DNA of 49,021 nucleotides from Planctomycetota bacterium (GTDB taxonomy: Bacteria; Planctomycetota; Planctomycetia; Planctomycetales; Planctomycetaceae). The stretch lies in the NCBI GenBank assembly GCA_003670925.1, contig QWQG01000187.1:1-49021 (forward strand). Direction: 5' to 3'. Shown here piece after piece: positions 27,662 to 36,905 of this stretch. Position numbers and translations under genes: made by a program. The notes beneath the pieces are model-generated. The model ran no database searches. It had not been told where the DNA came from and saw nothing but the letters and a program-made list of their open reading frames with translations. How positions within the stretch are numbered: the stretch's first letter is position 1; each line of letters opens with the position of its first letter.

Positions 27662-27862
27662 AGTGTGAATGGTCCTGAAGATTTTTGAATTGCACAACAA
27701 CTCGTGCGACGTCAACGTTTGAGTTTAAGTTCCCGTAGGTTTCTGTCCATTGCAGGAGCCGTCCTTCTGATAGTTCACCCTTGAGACGCATCCAAAAACT
27801 CTTCCATCTGACGAGCCCGAAAATGATTATTTGCAAAATAGCAGATGGTCATCGAAATGATT

Positions 27863-29344
27863 TCACTGAATTTTTAGAAGAGATTTTCTTGTGCGGACAA
27901 ATAAAGCTCCCTCAGCGATCGCCGGAGTTCCAAGAATTGAGTCACCCAGATCATTGACGGCCAGTACCTCAAGCTCCGGAGAATCTTTAAGCACAACAAT
28001 CTTTCCATTTTCACTCGCAACAAAAATTTTCCCGTCGCCAGACACGGGAGATGCGAAGTAGTCGCCCGCATTTTCGATGCGGACAGGTCCGAAAAGAGGC
28101 TGGCCATTTCCGATCTGGAAGCAGGTGGCAATTCCGCCTGCCTTGATTAGCAGAATCCGGTTATTCACAACAAGAGGCGACACGATGTGATCGGTATGTT
28201 TTGTCGGATTTTTCCAGAGAACATGAGTCTGCGTCACGTCGCCTCGCCCTCCCCCCCGCACGGCAAGAACGAATTCATCTTCCGCGATCTCAGCATCAAA
28301 TGCCGCGCCGGCTGCGTTGCCAGGTGGCAGAAAAGCGAGATCCAACTCTCGGCCTTCAAGAACTCCATCCTGATTTAGATCTCCTCGTTCAAACGTCTTT
28401 TTGTAGAACGCTTCCGGTACAGGGCGTTTACCAAAAAACTTTTGCACCTCGTCTTTCGAGACTTTGTGATCACTATTCCCTGTTTCGGCCTGATCAATGG
28501 ACGCCAGCCACTGACTAGCAATTCCTTTACTTTGCAACGAAACGTAAACGATGCCGTCCCGACTAACCGGAGTTGTCTTGATGTTGCGGAGCAATGTCCG
28601 CGCCTGCCACAACCGCTTGCCAGTCTTCGGTTCGTACCCAATCAGCAACCCGGTACCGGCGACAACGATCTCGTCACCGCTGGAAGTTTCGCAGATCACA
28701 GGGTGTGAATAGTTGACCGCCATGTCATTCCGGTCATCCTTCCACAGCAAATCCCCTGTGTGCTTGTCGAACGCGTACAACGCTGGATGAAGGTCGTCGT
28801 CCTGACAAAAGAGCACCAGATCCTTGTACAGTACGGGCGACATGCCCGCGCCCCATTTGAAGACGAAATACGGCACCGGAAGTTCTTTTCTCCAAACATC
28901 CGCACCAGTCTTTGCGTCAAGCCCCACCATGCCGAGTGTTGAGAAGTAGAAATAGACGCGTTCGGAATCTGCCGCAGGTGTCGTCCCCGCATGACTGTTC
29001 GTTTCATGAATCTCGTCAACATCACCAATTGGCCATGAGCGCATCCAAAGCTGTTGGCCCGAGACTGCGTCGAAGGCGAACAGTCCGACCGTCTTATCGT
29101 CAATCATGGCTGATGTGAAAACTCGCCCCGCAGCAACCACAGGACAGCCAATCCCGTCACCCAGTTTGACAGACCACGTGACGTGCTCAGTCGCTGAAAA
29201 GTGCACTGGAAGAGGGGAATTTGTCGCTGATACTCCAGAGCAATTTGGGCCACGAAATTGCGGCCAATCCTCGGCTAAAAGTGTAGCAATCGTCATCACC
29301 ATTGATGCTATGACTACTGAAGCTATGCATGCGATGCGTGTCAT
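27863..29344 (-). CDS. PQQ-like beta-propeller protein with EF-hand, exported
   Basis: A 493-residue exported protein of the outer-membrane assembly/PQQ-like repeat type common in planctomycetes. A hydrophobic signal (IACIASVVIASMVMTIATLL) ends before AEDWPQFRGPNCSG, the usual beginning of such proteins. Tryptophan-docking blades follow, for example GLFAFDAVSGQQLWMRSW, VGLDAKTGADVWRKELP and YAFDKHTGDLLWKDD. Near residues 310-330 a calcium-binding EF-hand-like loop, DLNQDGVLEGRE, interrupts the propeller. The start at 29344 has GGAG upstream; the ORF continues to 29530 but without a signal. It lies about 200 bases upstream of the aldolase operon on the same strand. PQQ binding is not certain. 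Confidence 0.88.
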   Translation of the reverse strand: MTRIACIASVVIASMVMTIATLLAEDWPQFRGPNCSGVSATNSPLPVHFSATEHVTWSVKLGDGIGCPVVAAGRVFTSAMIDDKTVGLFAFDAVSGQQLWMRSWPIGDVDEIHETNSHAGTTPAADSERVYFYFSTLGMVGLDAKTGADVWRKELPVPYFVFKWGAGMSPVLYKDLVLFCQDDDLHPALYAFDKHTGDLLWKDDRNDMAVNYSHPVICETSSGDEIVVAGTGLLIGYEPKTGKRLWQARTLLRNIKTTPVSRDGIVYVSLQSKGIASQWLASIDQAETGNSDHKVSKDEVQKFFGKRPVPEAFYKKTFERGDLNQDGVLEGRELDLAFLPPGNAAGAAFDAEIAEDEFVLAVRGGGRGDVTQTHVLWKNPTKHTDHIVSPLVVNNRILLIKAGGIATCFQIGNGQPLFGPVRIENAGDYFASPVSGDGKIFVASENGKIVVLKDSPELEVLAVNDLGDSILGTPAIAEGALFVRTRKSLLKIQ

Positions 29345-29681
29345 CAATTTGCTCCGCGGAGAAGGACTGTGACAATGGGCCGTGCCGATTGTGACAACAT
29401 TAACACTGTGTGTGAAGCGGCGCGAAACGTGCCCACATAAATACTTTGGGATATTAGTTGTGGCGTTCGATGATTTTCTAGACGCCTCAAGGGTTCCAAC
29501 GCTGCTCGCAGTCGGCTTGTAACCCGTCAATTATCGAATCGTGCTGGGCTACATGACCGGCATGCTACTGCCAACTGTGACCTACCTAGGCGCACCTAGG
29601 TAATGTTCAATCATGGAGTGCCCTAGGATCCGGGAGGGCACTTCCGTTACAAGCCTTGGCGATCGTCTGAGTGACCGGTCG
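29345..29681. other. Intergenic region of 337 bases
   Basis: Between the PQQ-propeller gene and the end of an unknown-family gene on the same strand; it should hold the promoter of the PQQ-propeller gene. It contains the hairpin at 29617-29642. No coding character was seen beyond the non-used upstream reading frame of the PQQ gene. Confidence 0.45.
29617..29642. terminator. Possible hairpin downstream of an unknown-family gene
   Basis: A perfect 8-base stem AGTGCCCT / AGGGCACT with a 10-base loop, located about 40 bases after the stop codon of the minus-strand gene 29682-30581. There is no T-run on either side, so termination is possible only by a factor-dependent or weak mechanism. It could equally be a protein site. 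Confidence 0.35.
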
Positions 29682-30581
29682 TCATCGGACAAACCAGCGC
29701 ACACAGTTCTGAGTGACGTGATCAGAAAATTTTAATGAATACGGATCGCAGCGGCGATAAACCACCCGTCCGTCGCTGCGAACCATGAGCCAACCGAAAT
29801 CCCAGTTGCCGCTTGCGTATTGCATGGGGACACCTGGGCTGACGCGAACCAATGGGTGCGAGCCAATGATAAAGAGTTTCTGTGTGGTGTAATAATATGC
29901 CGAACCGCCAAGGACGAAAACCTCGTGGTTCAACGGAGTTGCCGAACCGGAGGGAAGATCTACGCAGAGATTCTCGATCCCCAGCTTCAACTCGCATCCA
30001 GATGAGAACGCATCGACTAGATCCGCGAGCGATCCCGAGAACACCTCGCCGGTTGCAGAATGATGCAACACCTCACGCCACGAGTCGTTGACGCAGAATC
30101 GAAAGATATCGAAATCATAAATGAAGTTGTGCGATGGAGCATTCGTGCCCTGATCCCAACCGTCAAAAGCGTGGTATTTTGGCATATCCTCTGGAGAAAT
30201 TGTGGGAGATGACGCTGGCACCGCAGTCGCAGGAATACCATCGAGATACGGCCGCGCGATGGCCTGCGTTCCATCTTGGTTGTAGAGGAAGAAAGACATT
30301 GACGGCCGCAGGCCAAATCCGACAGGCAGCTCGATGGGCTGTCGCAAATTCATGATGCCGGCTGACCATGTTTTGTCGATTTGGTACGTGATCTCGAATT
30401 CGGCGACTTCGCGAATTCGTTCGGCGTTCGAAGATCGAACGTCAATGTGTTCGTGATGCAGAAACTCAGTGTAAATCCGGAGATCTGCCCCGCGACCAAT
30501 CGCCTTCGAAAGCTGCGAAGTACTCCCTGAGATTACGTTTCTTCCGGAATCCAATTCAAGAGCACATTGCCAAGCTGTCAT
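29682..30581 (-). CDS. Hypothetical protein of unknown family
   Basis: A 299-residue cytoplasmic protein (no signal or membrane segment). It is rich in beta-forming residues, starts with MTAWQCALELDSG, and contains blocks that look conserved rather than random: GRGADLRIYTEF, LRQPIELPVGFG, SFFLYNQDGTQAIARPYLDG, MPKYHAFDGWDQGTNAP and FGWLMVRSDGRVVYRRCDP. I do not recognise a named domain. The ribosome site is good (AAGGACAAAAAT). It is divergent from a Gfo/Idh oxidoreductase across a 171-base space that can hold both promoters, which ties it to the same small-molecule pathway. Function cannot be given; a beta-barrel or cupin-like binding protein is one possibility. Confidence 0.8.
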   Translation of the reverse strand: MTAWQCALELDSGRNVISGSTSQLSKAIGRGADLRIYTEFLHHEHIDVRSSNAERIREVAEFEITYQIDKTWSAGIMNLRQPIELPVGFGLRPSMSFFLYNQDGTQAIARPYLDGIPATAVPASSPTISPEDMPKYHAFDGWDQGTNAPSHNFIYDFDIFRFCVNDSWREVLHHSATGEVFSGSLADLVDAFSSGCELKLGIENLCVDLPSGSATPLNHEVFVLGGSAYYYTTQKLFIIGSHPLVRVSPGVPMQYASGNWDFGWLMVRSDGRVVYRRCDPYSLKFSDHVTQNCVRWFVR

Positions 30582-30752
30582 ATTTTTGTCCTTAGATTAT
30601 GGCTAGGATTTTTGTGCGTGACTGCGATTCATCCTCTTGTGATACTACATTTCAACCATGAGGATCGCTATCGTGCATGGTTCGTTGTCGATATCTCGCG
30701 TCATATTGGCAGGGCTCAAGCGCGGAAGTCAAACTCACATTAAGGCGTCTCT
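30582..30752. promoter_or_regulatory. Divergent promoter region
   Basis: A 171-base space between the minus-strand unknown gene and the plus-strand Gfo/Idh gene, so both promoters must lie within or near it. No exact -10/-35 pair or operator was assigned by eye. Confidence 0.5.
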
Positions 30753-31790
30753 ATGCAAAAGATCGGCGTGGGCATCATTGGTAGCGGCTTTATGGGGCTG
30801 ACTTACAGTGAGGTTGTGGCCCGGCATGCGACGGACTGTCGCTTGGTCGCCATCACTGGCGGAAAACGGGCAAATCAGCTGGCGGCAGACTACGAAGTTG
30901 CGGCGGAAGTTTCCGTCGAGGCGTTGCTCGCGCGGGACGACATCCATGCCGTCGTGCTGGCAACACCGGATCTGGATCGTCTAAATCTCACGAGAATGGC
31001 GGCAGCCGCAGGTAAGCACGTCCTTGCTGAAAAGCCCATGGCTCCCACTGTTGCTGAATGTGATCAGATGATTTCCGCGTGCGCTGACGCGAAAGTCAAC
31101 CTCGCCGTGGTGAAAACGGAACGATTTCGAAAGATCACCCAGAAGGCGAAGGAGTTGATTGACGACGGAACACTCGGGCCGCTCCACATGCTTCGCACTG
31201 TGTCCGCGTTTCCATTGCCACTTGCGAAGCAACTGTTTGAAGAGCGTGCATGGATGGCTGATCCGCGCGGTGGTGGCCTGTTCATGGGAATGGCGTCTCA
31301 CAACACCGACTTTCTGCGGTGGTTGACGGGGCGTAATGCCGTCAAAGTTTTTGCACAGGCTACAACCTACAGCGACATCCCCGGTCCACCACTTTCCGTG
31401 ATGGCCCAGATTGTGTTCGAAGACAATATTATGGCCCAGATGTGGATTACTGGAGAACTTCCGAATCCGAGCCTGCCCAGCAGTGAAGTTCGCTTCCAAG
31501 TCTTCGGCCGCGATGCCATGCTCGATCTTGAAAACTTTGAATACCTTGACGTCGGCAAAGGCGAGAACTGGGAACGCATCTATACACCCGAACGATTCGA
31601 CTACCTGAAGGAACCGAAATCACCGATTCGCCTGTATCCACACATCGGCGTGATTCAGGAATTTATTGCCAGTATTCAAGAACAACGTCCACCCCGCATC
31701 GGCGGTGCAGAAGGTCGTGCTGCGGTTGAAATTTGCGAGGCATGCCTGATTTCCGCGAAGACCGGTCAGGCAGTTACGTTACCGTTTTGA
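30753..31790 (+). CDS. Gfo/Idh/MocA family oxidoreductase
   Basis: A 345-residue cytoplasmic NAD(P)-dependent oxidoreductase acting on a sugar-like or cyclitol-like alcohol. The Rossmann motif GIIGSGFMG and the following acidic/basic stretch (ITGGKRANQLA) are at the N-terminus, and HVLAEKPMAPT contains the catalytic-type Lys. The second domain has GGGLFMGMASHNTDFLRWL, where the His and Asp are the usual catalytic pair. AAGG lies 8 bases before the ATG. It heads a plus-strand group with a transporter, a PLP enzyme and a subtilisin-like protein. The same family occurs twice more nearby on other strands and arms. Confidence 0.94.
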   Translation: MQKIGVGIIGSGFMGLTYSEVVARHATDCRLVAITGGKRANQLAADYEVAAEVSVEALLARDDIHAVVLATPDLDRLNLTRMAAAAGKHVLAEKPMAPTVAECDQMISACADAKVNLAVVKTERFRKITQKAKELIDDGTLGPLHMLRTVSAFPLPLAKQLFEERAWMADPRGGGLFMGMASHNTDFLRWLTGRNAVKVFAQATTYSDIPGPPLSVMAQIVFEDNIMAQMWITGELPNPSLPSSEVRFQVFGRDAMLDLENFEYLDVGKGENWERIYTPERFDYLKEPKSPIRLYPHIGVIQEFIASIQEQRPPRIGGAEGRAAVEICEACLISAKTGQAVTLPF

Positions 31791-31913
31791 CCCGAGCCGG
31801 AACGATGATCTCCCCAGCCCCTTAGCAGCATTCGCTAAAATTCCGAACCTCGCTGAATTGGTTCGAGTTCAGCCAGAATAAGTTTCGGACGTCTTTCCGC
31901 CGAAGAGGACTTG

Positions 31914-33452
31914 ATGAGCGCGTTGTCCACACACGAATCTCCAGCAACCTGTCCTCTCGCATGGCCAGATCAGCGACGGAATCTCATGCTGTTTGCTGTC
32001 TGCACGGGTACCCAATATCTGGCCGCTCCTGTGCTTTACGTGGGCATCACTCAGGCGTCGTTGTGTGATCGTCTTGGAGCAGATGCACGCACGTCAAACT
32101 TGCCAGGGACACTATTTTTTGCCATGACCGCAATGCCGGCTTTCTTCGCGTGGTTGTCCCCGCGCGTGTCATCTCTAAAACGGAATCTTAGCCTGCTGTA
32201 TGGCACGTCAGCTCTGATGCTAGCTCTGCTCGCGATATCATTAGCGCTACCCGTTTCGAATCAGTTCAAGTTAGCCATGATTGTGCTGCAGGGTGGCGTT
32301 TCAGGTGCTGTCATGCCGGCGGCCATTGCGCTGTTGTGGGAGGCGATGGGACGCGGATCGGATGAATCACGCCGCGGCCTAGCTTTGAGCATGGCATTCG
32401 GCGCTGGCCCGCTGCTGGCGGTCGTCGGTTCATTCGGCCAGACCGCGTTGCTGGGAGGCGATTTATTTGGACTCCACTTTGCCGGCCTCGCATATCCGCA
32501 AAGTTTCATCATTCTCTTTGCCGCTGGTGTGCCGGTGATGGCTGTCGCTGCCATCTTTTCGCAGTATTTTGTCATGGCGCCTGTTGAGCGGGAACAGGAA
32601 CGCGAGCCCGTCTCTGCCGTCATCGGCCTGCTGATCGGAATTCCACTGATGCTGGTTTCCGTCGCGTTACTGCAACTTGCAGCACTTCCCGCGGTTTCTG
32701 CCGTCGAGTCCACCTCGTCAGTTCCCCGAGTGGAAAGTTTTCTACGAGCTCTCGGTACGCTGTCTGCCATCGGTTCCGCCGTGGCGTTCATTTACCATTT
32801 TCGCTCGGTTCTCGAGGAGCGAATCCTGCTGTCCGCGACACTCGTGACCATTCTGGTGTACGCCGGAAACGTCATTCCATCAAACATGAACTTGTATTCA
32901 CTAGAGGCTTTGGGTGATCTTCCTGAAAAATATGCTGGCGTGCAGAACATGCTTCGCTTTAGCTTCAAAGTTGTCGCCGGCGCAGTTCTCGGATGGGTCT
33001 TGACACGTACAAACCCGAAAGTCGGCATCCTTGCTACAGCATCTATCTTTCTCCTTGCTCAAGTCTGGGCGATGTGCGTCACGGGGCCATGGTATCTGGT
33101 CGCGTTCGGGATTCACGGAGCTGGCGAATTGGTGGGTGTGTATGCCCCAAACTACATCGTGTCTGCATCTCGCGGTGATCAATTGCGGCGCAACATGGCT
33201 TTCGTCACCATGCTGATGGTACCTGCCGCACCGGCTGGATATTTGTACGGGGCGATTGTGGATGGAGTCAAACAGGCTGGGTGGACGGCCTTCGGGATGA
33301 ACAGTACGGCACTCGGTTTTCGCCTCAGCTTTTTTGTGTGCGGGCTCCTAATTTTAAGCGGCATCTTGCTGGCAATTTTTCTGTTACCGGCGAGGCCGAC
33401 ACCACGCGTGAGAGGCTCGAGACGATCCCCAAATGCATTAGGCGATTCATGA
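31914..33452 (+). CDS. Major facilitator superfamily transporter
   Basis: A 512-residue inner-membrane protein with about 12 hydrophobic segments, consistent with the MFS transporter fold. Segments include the first near residues 27-45 (LMLFAVCTGTQYLAAPVLYV), MPAFFAWLSPRVSSLKRN, where the conserved-loop basic residues sit after helix 2, and VVAGAVLGWVLTRTNPKVGI in the second half. GAGG precedes ATG 31914 (a TTG at 31911 is the alternative). It lies 123 bases after the Gfo/Idh gene and 147 before the PLP enzyme. It would import or export the small molecule handled by the adjacent enzymes. A folate-biopterin or sugar type cannot be decided by eye. Confidence 0.87.
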   Translation: MSALSTHESPATCPLAWPDQRRNLMLFAVCTGTQYLAAPVLYVGITQASLCDRLGADARTSNLPGTLFFAMTAMPAFFAWLSPRVSSLKRNLSLLYGTSALMLALLAISLALPVSNQFKLAMIVLQGGVSGAVMPAAIALLWEAMGRGSDESRRGLALSMAFGAGPLLAVVGSFGQTALLGGDLFGLHFAGLAYPQSFIILFAAGVPVMAVAAIFSQYFVMAPVEREQEREPVSAVIGLLIGIPLMLVSVALLQLAALPAVSAVESTSSVPRVESFLRALGTLSAIGSAVAFIYHFRSVLEERILLSATLVTILVYAGNVIPSNMNLYSLEALGDLPEKYAGVQNMLRFSFKVVAGAVLGWVLTRTNPKVGILATASIFLLAQVWAMCVTGPWYLVAFGIHGAGELVGVYAPNYIVSASRGDQLRRNMAFVTMLMVPAAPAGYLYGAIVDGVKQAGWTAFGMNSTALGFRLSFFVCGLLILSGILLAIFLLPARPTPRVRGSRRSPNALGDS

Positions 33453-33599
33453 GAGCGACCCACCGATAAAACATCTGCGGACGTTGCGAGCTGTTGGCCC
33501 AAAAATAAATTCCGACAGCCAGTTACGTGAAACGCGGTATGACTCAGATCTGCGTAATAAGTCTGATCTCGATTTTGGTTTAAGTCAGGAGACTGAGCG

Positions 33600-34709
33600 A
33601 TGAATTCAGGTATTTGGCGATTTTCAAAATGGCTCGATCCAGTACCAACCGCAGCACGCATGACGCTCGGCGAGGGAAGCACGCCGATTGTTCGATCTCG
33701 ACGCCTAGGACTTTCAGTTGGCCTAAAAAACCTGTTCTTTAAGTTGGAATTTGCGAACCCTAGCGGGTCGTACAAGGATCGTTTCGCCTGTGCGGCAATC
33801 TCAGACATGGTCGCATGTGGTAAGACTGAGTGCATCGCCACGTCGAGTGGAAATACGGGCGCGGCGCTTGCTGCGTATTGTGCGCTGGCAGGAATCTCGT
33901 GCGAGATCGCTATTGTGGAGGGCGCACCCGAAGGAAAGCTGAAGCAAATGTTGGCTTATGGTGCCAAACTGTTTCGCGTCCGCGGATTTGGAGTTGATAG
34001 CCTGTTGTCCCAGCAGGTCGTCGAGTGCCTTATAAAATTAAGTGCCCGGCCGCAGGCGCAGATGCAGATCAGCGCGTTCGCTTATAGCCCGGTTGGCATG
34101 AGCGGCGTAAAAAGCCTAAGTCATGAACTTGTTGAGCAAGCAACGGCCATCGATCGCAGAGCATGGGATCACGTCTTCTGTATGGCGGGCGGCGGCGGCC
34201 TGACGTTGGCCGTCTCACTGGGTTTCGAACAACTTTACGCGGCAGGGGAATTGTCCGTATTGCCGCGCGTCGAATGCGTGCAACCGGAGGGTAACAATAC
34301 CATTTCAGGTCCGTTGCGGGCTGGACTGAATCTGGCGCAAGCAGTGCAATGTTCCAGCCGGATTAGTGGCCTGCAGGTGCCTCAGGTCATTGATGGCAAT
34401 GAAGTGATCGCCGCCTGTCGCCGAAACGGTGGTAACGGACATCTTGTCGAAGATCACTTCGTCTGGGAAACTCAATCACGTCTCGCGCGCGAAGAAGGAA
34501 TCTTCGCTGAACCTGCAGGCTCAACTGCCGTCGCCGGCGCGTTACAGGCAGCAAGAGCAGGAGATCTCGATCCAGAGGCGAACATCGTCTGCCTGATCAC
34601 TGGCTCGGCGTTCAAAGATCCTCCATCATTGGACGCCATGGTGCAGCACACATCAGCGCCGATGATCGAGCTTCAGGATCTCCAACGCCGGGTGTCCGAG
34701 ACTTGTTGA
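33600..34709 (+). CDS. Threonine synthase/dehydratase-like PLP enzyme
   Basis: A 369-residue fold-type-II PLP enzyme. LGEGSTPIVRS is the usual beginning of threonine synthase-like proteins; the PLP Lys is in NPSGSYKDRF; SSGNTGAALAAYCALAG binds the cofactor ring; GGGGLTLAVSLG is the phosphate-binding loop; and the tail is FAEPAGSTAVAGALQAA. The family makes threonine from phosphohomoserine or eliminates/replaces groups at the beta position of amino acids, with 2-keto acid products in the dehydratase group. Primary housekeeping ThrC is possible but its location here suggests a specialised role. AGGAG sits about 8 bases before the ATG. Confidence 0.88.
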   Translation: MNSGIWRFSKWLDPVPTAARMTLGEGSTPIVRSRRLGLSVGLKNLFFKLEFANPSGSYKDRFACAAISDMVACGKTECIATSSGNTGAALAAYCALAGISCEIAIVEGAPEGKLKQMLAYGAKLFRVRGFGVDSLLSQQVVECLIKLSARPQAQMQISAFAYSPVGMSGVKSLSHELVEQATAIDRRAWDHVFCMAGGGGLTLAVSLGFEQLYAAGELSVLPRVECVQPEGNNTISGPLRAGLNLAQAVQCSSRISGLQVPQVIDGNEVIAACRRNGGNGHLVEDHFVWETQSRLAREEGIFAEPAGSTAVAGALQAARAGDLDPEANIVCLITGSAFKDPPSLDAMVQHTSAPMIELQDLQRRVSETC

Positions 34710-34775
34710 TTAAATTTCTCCCTCAGGTTCCCTTTCGATTACTTGCCCACGACACACCAACCACAGGAATCTTTT

Positions 34776-35741
34776 ATGAGATGGCAACCTGCAATTTTCG
34801 CGGCAATCCTGACCGCACCTCAAGCCACAGTCGCCGGAGAGCCTGCTGATCCACCGGCCTTTGCGCATGCAGGGGTAACTGCTGCGTGGGAGGCCTATCG
34901 AGATCGACTTTCGTTCGGCAAAGGGCAAACATTGGCGCTCGTTGATGACGGCTGCAAATTAGCGATGCCCGAATGGGCTTCAGTAGACGGCGAAATACCC
35001 AAGGTTCTCGTTTCCTACGACAGTGTTGATGGCGATGAAAATCCTCAGCATGAAGGCAAAGGCTATCATGGTTCCACGATCGGCATTCCTTCTTCAGTCA
35101 ATCACGCTGGGAAACTGGGAGTCGCGTTCAACGATCAGGTTGCTGTCATCCGTGCCCTCGAATGCTGCCACTGCAATGTGCAAGACAGTAAGACGCTGGC
35201 AGTCGGTCTGCGTTGGATAATCGACCACCACCAAGAATTTCGCATCACCACCGTCAATCTGGCTCCGGTTGATGATTTAGAACATGGTGAACCTGTCCCT
35301 ACAGAAATCGACGTTGAGCTCCGCACACTCCGCGAACTTGGGATTTGGGTGAGTGCGCCTGCGGGAAATCATGCTTTCGTCAATGGGATCTCATGGCCCG
35401 CCTGCCAGCCGTTTACGTTTGCCATCGGAGCCGTCACACCGGGCAAAGATACCGTCTACCTTGATCGTCACGCAAAAATTGACTTGCTAGTTCCAGCAGG
35501 TGCTACTTCATCATCGAATGCCATTGCCTGCGGCGCTGCCATGTTGTTGCGTGAGGCTATCGAAAAGACCGAGTACAATTGGAAGCAGGATGGCCCAAAT
35601 CTGCCCCAAGCCATGTTGCAGATTATGCAAAAGACAGGTGCGGTGGTAGACGACCCGCCTAGCAAACTCACTTTTCGGCGTCTCAACGTCAAAGCCGCAC
35701 TCGACTTTGTCTTTCAAGCCAGTCCCGGCACTCCTCGTTGA
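34776..35741 (+). CDS. Exported subtilisin-like (S8) protein
   Basis: A 321-residue protein with a short signal (MRWQPAIFAAILTAPQATVAG). The S8 triad is visible: Asp57 in LVDDG, His98 in GYHGST, the oxyanion Asn in APAGNHAF, and the Ser in ATSSSNAIACG, where it aligns with the GTSMAAP motif with Pro replaced by Ala. Both sequence and order fit S8, but the divergence around the Ser makes activity less certain. The start at 34776 has AGGA at good spacing. It is the fourth gene of the plus-strand arm, 66 bases after the PLP enzyme. A secreted protease in a sugar or amino-acid pathway is odd. Confidence 0.8.
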   Translation: MRWQPAIFAAILTAPQATVAGEPADPPAFAHAGVTAAWEAYRDRLSFGKGQTLALVDDGCKLAMPEWASVDGEIPKVLVSYDSVDGDENPQHEGKGYHGSTIGIPSSVNHAGKLGVAFNDQVAVIRALECCHCNVQDSKTLAVGLRWIIDHHQEFRITTVNLAPVDDLEHGEPVPTEIDVELRTLRELGIWVSAPAGNHAFVNGISWPACQPFTFAIGAVTPGKDTVYLDRHAKIDLLVPAGATSSSNAIACGAAMLLREAIEKTEYNWKQDGPNLPQAMLQIMQKTGAVVDDPPSKLTFRRLNVKAALDFVFQASPGTPR

Positions 35742-35824
35742 GCCTCGCCGCGACGGAGTTGCGAGTTACAGGAGACCGCTAGATTTTCCGTACGGAACAG
35801 ACTTCAACTGAGAAACTAAGCGAT

Positions 35825-36808
35825 TTATTGGGCAACGCTCTCCAGTGTAGCCATCCATCGCTGTACTTGGAGCGCGTCCGCGTACGTTGCACCGACGGGA
35901 ACACTTTGGCGGCCTCTTACTACACGACAGAAACATCGCAACTCTTCCGCCATCATTCCGGTCGCAACAGCAGACCCCGCGCGAATTTCGAGGGCTAACG
36001 GCCAGCGCGCCTGATTGTCCCAGACTTCGATCGGACGCGGATTGGGGTTGATGCGAGCCGACCATCCATCGCCGAAAACTTCGGTTCGATCATATCCTCG
36101 CGGCGGCATGCCGGCGGGTGTCAGATACGACGCTGCAAATGAGGCGACAGGCCCATTCGCCCAACGCAATTGTGCCAATGCCAGATCAATTTCCCCGGTA
36201 TTCGTCCGATGGTAACAGGCTCTAAAAAAATCTGGCTCCGCTCGATCGAGGAGCACCTGAGTCGCATACAAATCATGAATCATGACTGCATGCAGTGGAT
36301 TTTCTCCGGGAAATTGTTGGACGATCGTCGCTGGTCGATGCCGTACACAGTCAAGGTACGAAACCCTTCCTCGCTGCCGTACTTCCTCAAGTAACTGCTG
36401 AAATTCACTATTAAACAAAACAATATGTCCCATCATCAGATTTCCTGAATCAGGGCAAACCAGCGGCGCGAGACTCAGAGCGTCGCGCAAGTTGTCGGCT
36501 ACGGGTTTCTCCAGAAGTACCTTTTTACCTGCCGCCAACAGTTGGCGTGTCACGGTGACGTGCGACGCCGTTGAACATGCTACGACCCAGGCTTCAGCAT
36601 CAGATTCGTCGATCGCCTGCTCCAGATTTGTCCACGTCGGGACGCCTGAAAGTTCCTGAGGCAACGATTCGAGACTCGCGTGCTGCCGTCCAACCAACGC
36701 CATCAAGCGGGATTCCGCAAGTCCGGCCAATGTCAGTGCATGCAAACGGCCGAATCGCCCTAGCCCGACGACGCCGATCTTGACAGGTTCTGCAGGTGCA
36801 GGACTCAT
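35825..36808 (-). CDS. Gfo/Idh/MocA family oxidoreductase
   Basis: A 327-residue oxidoreductase with GVVGLGRFGRLH, KVLLEKPVADN and the second-domain strand YLDCVRHRPA; the metal- or catalytic-type His-Asp pair is in MIHDLYATQVLL. It has no signal, so it is cytoplasmic. AAAGG lies 6 bases before the ATG. It is the last gene of the minus-strand arm shared with an unknown protein (gap 97) and a cytosolic propeller protein. Its presence opposite the third Gfo/Idh gene suggests a series of oxidation or reduction steps on one compound. Confidence 0.93.
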   Translation of the reverse strand: MSPAPAEPVKIGVVGLGRFGRLHALTLAGLAESRLMALVGRQHASLESLPQELSGVPTWTNLEQAIDESDAEAWVVACSTASHVTVTRQLLAAGKKVLLEKPVADNLRDALSLAPLVCPDSGNLMMGHIVLFNSEFQQLLEEVRQRGRVSYLDCVRHRPATIVQQFPGENPLHAVMIHDLYATQVLLDRAEPDFFRACYHRTNTGEIDLALAQLRWANGPVASFAASYLTPAGMPPRGYDRTEVFGDGWSARINPNPRPIEVWDNQARWPLALEIRAGSAVATGMMAEELRCFCRVVRGRQSVPVGATYADALQVQRWMATLESVAQ

Positions 36809-36905
36809 GAACGCCTTTCAGTGCAAGATGATGTGCCGCGCGGGATAGCGGAGAATTGTCTCACGCTACGAGCCATGAAACTGCATGTTTCTGTTTGAAA
36901 TCAAT

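Noticed and set aside
32261-32791. Minus-strand open frame of 176 codons
   Set aside because: Antisense to membrane helices of the MFS gene; Pro/Thr/Ser-rich composition is typical of such shadows.
33179-33841. Minus-strand open frame of 220 codons
   Set aside because: It overlaps the end of the MFS gene and start of the PLP enzyme in antisense and shows no domain.
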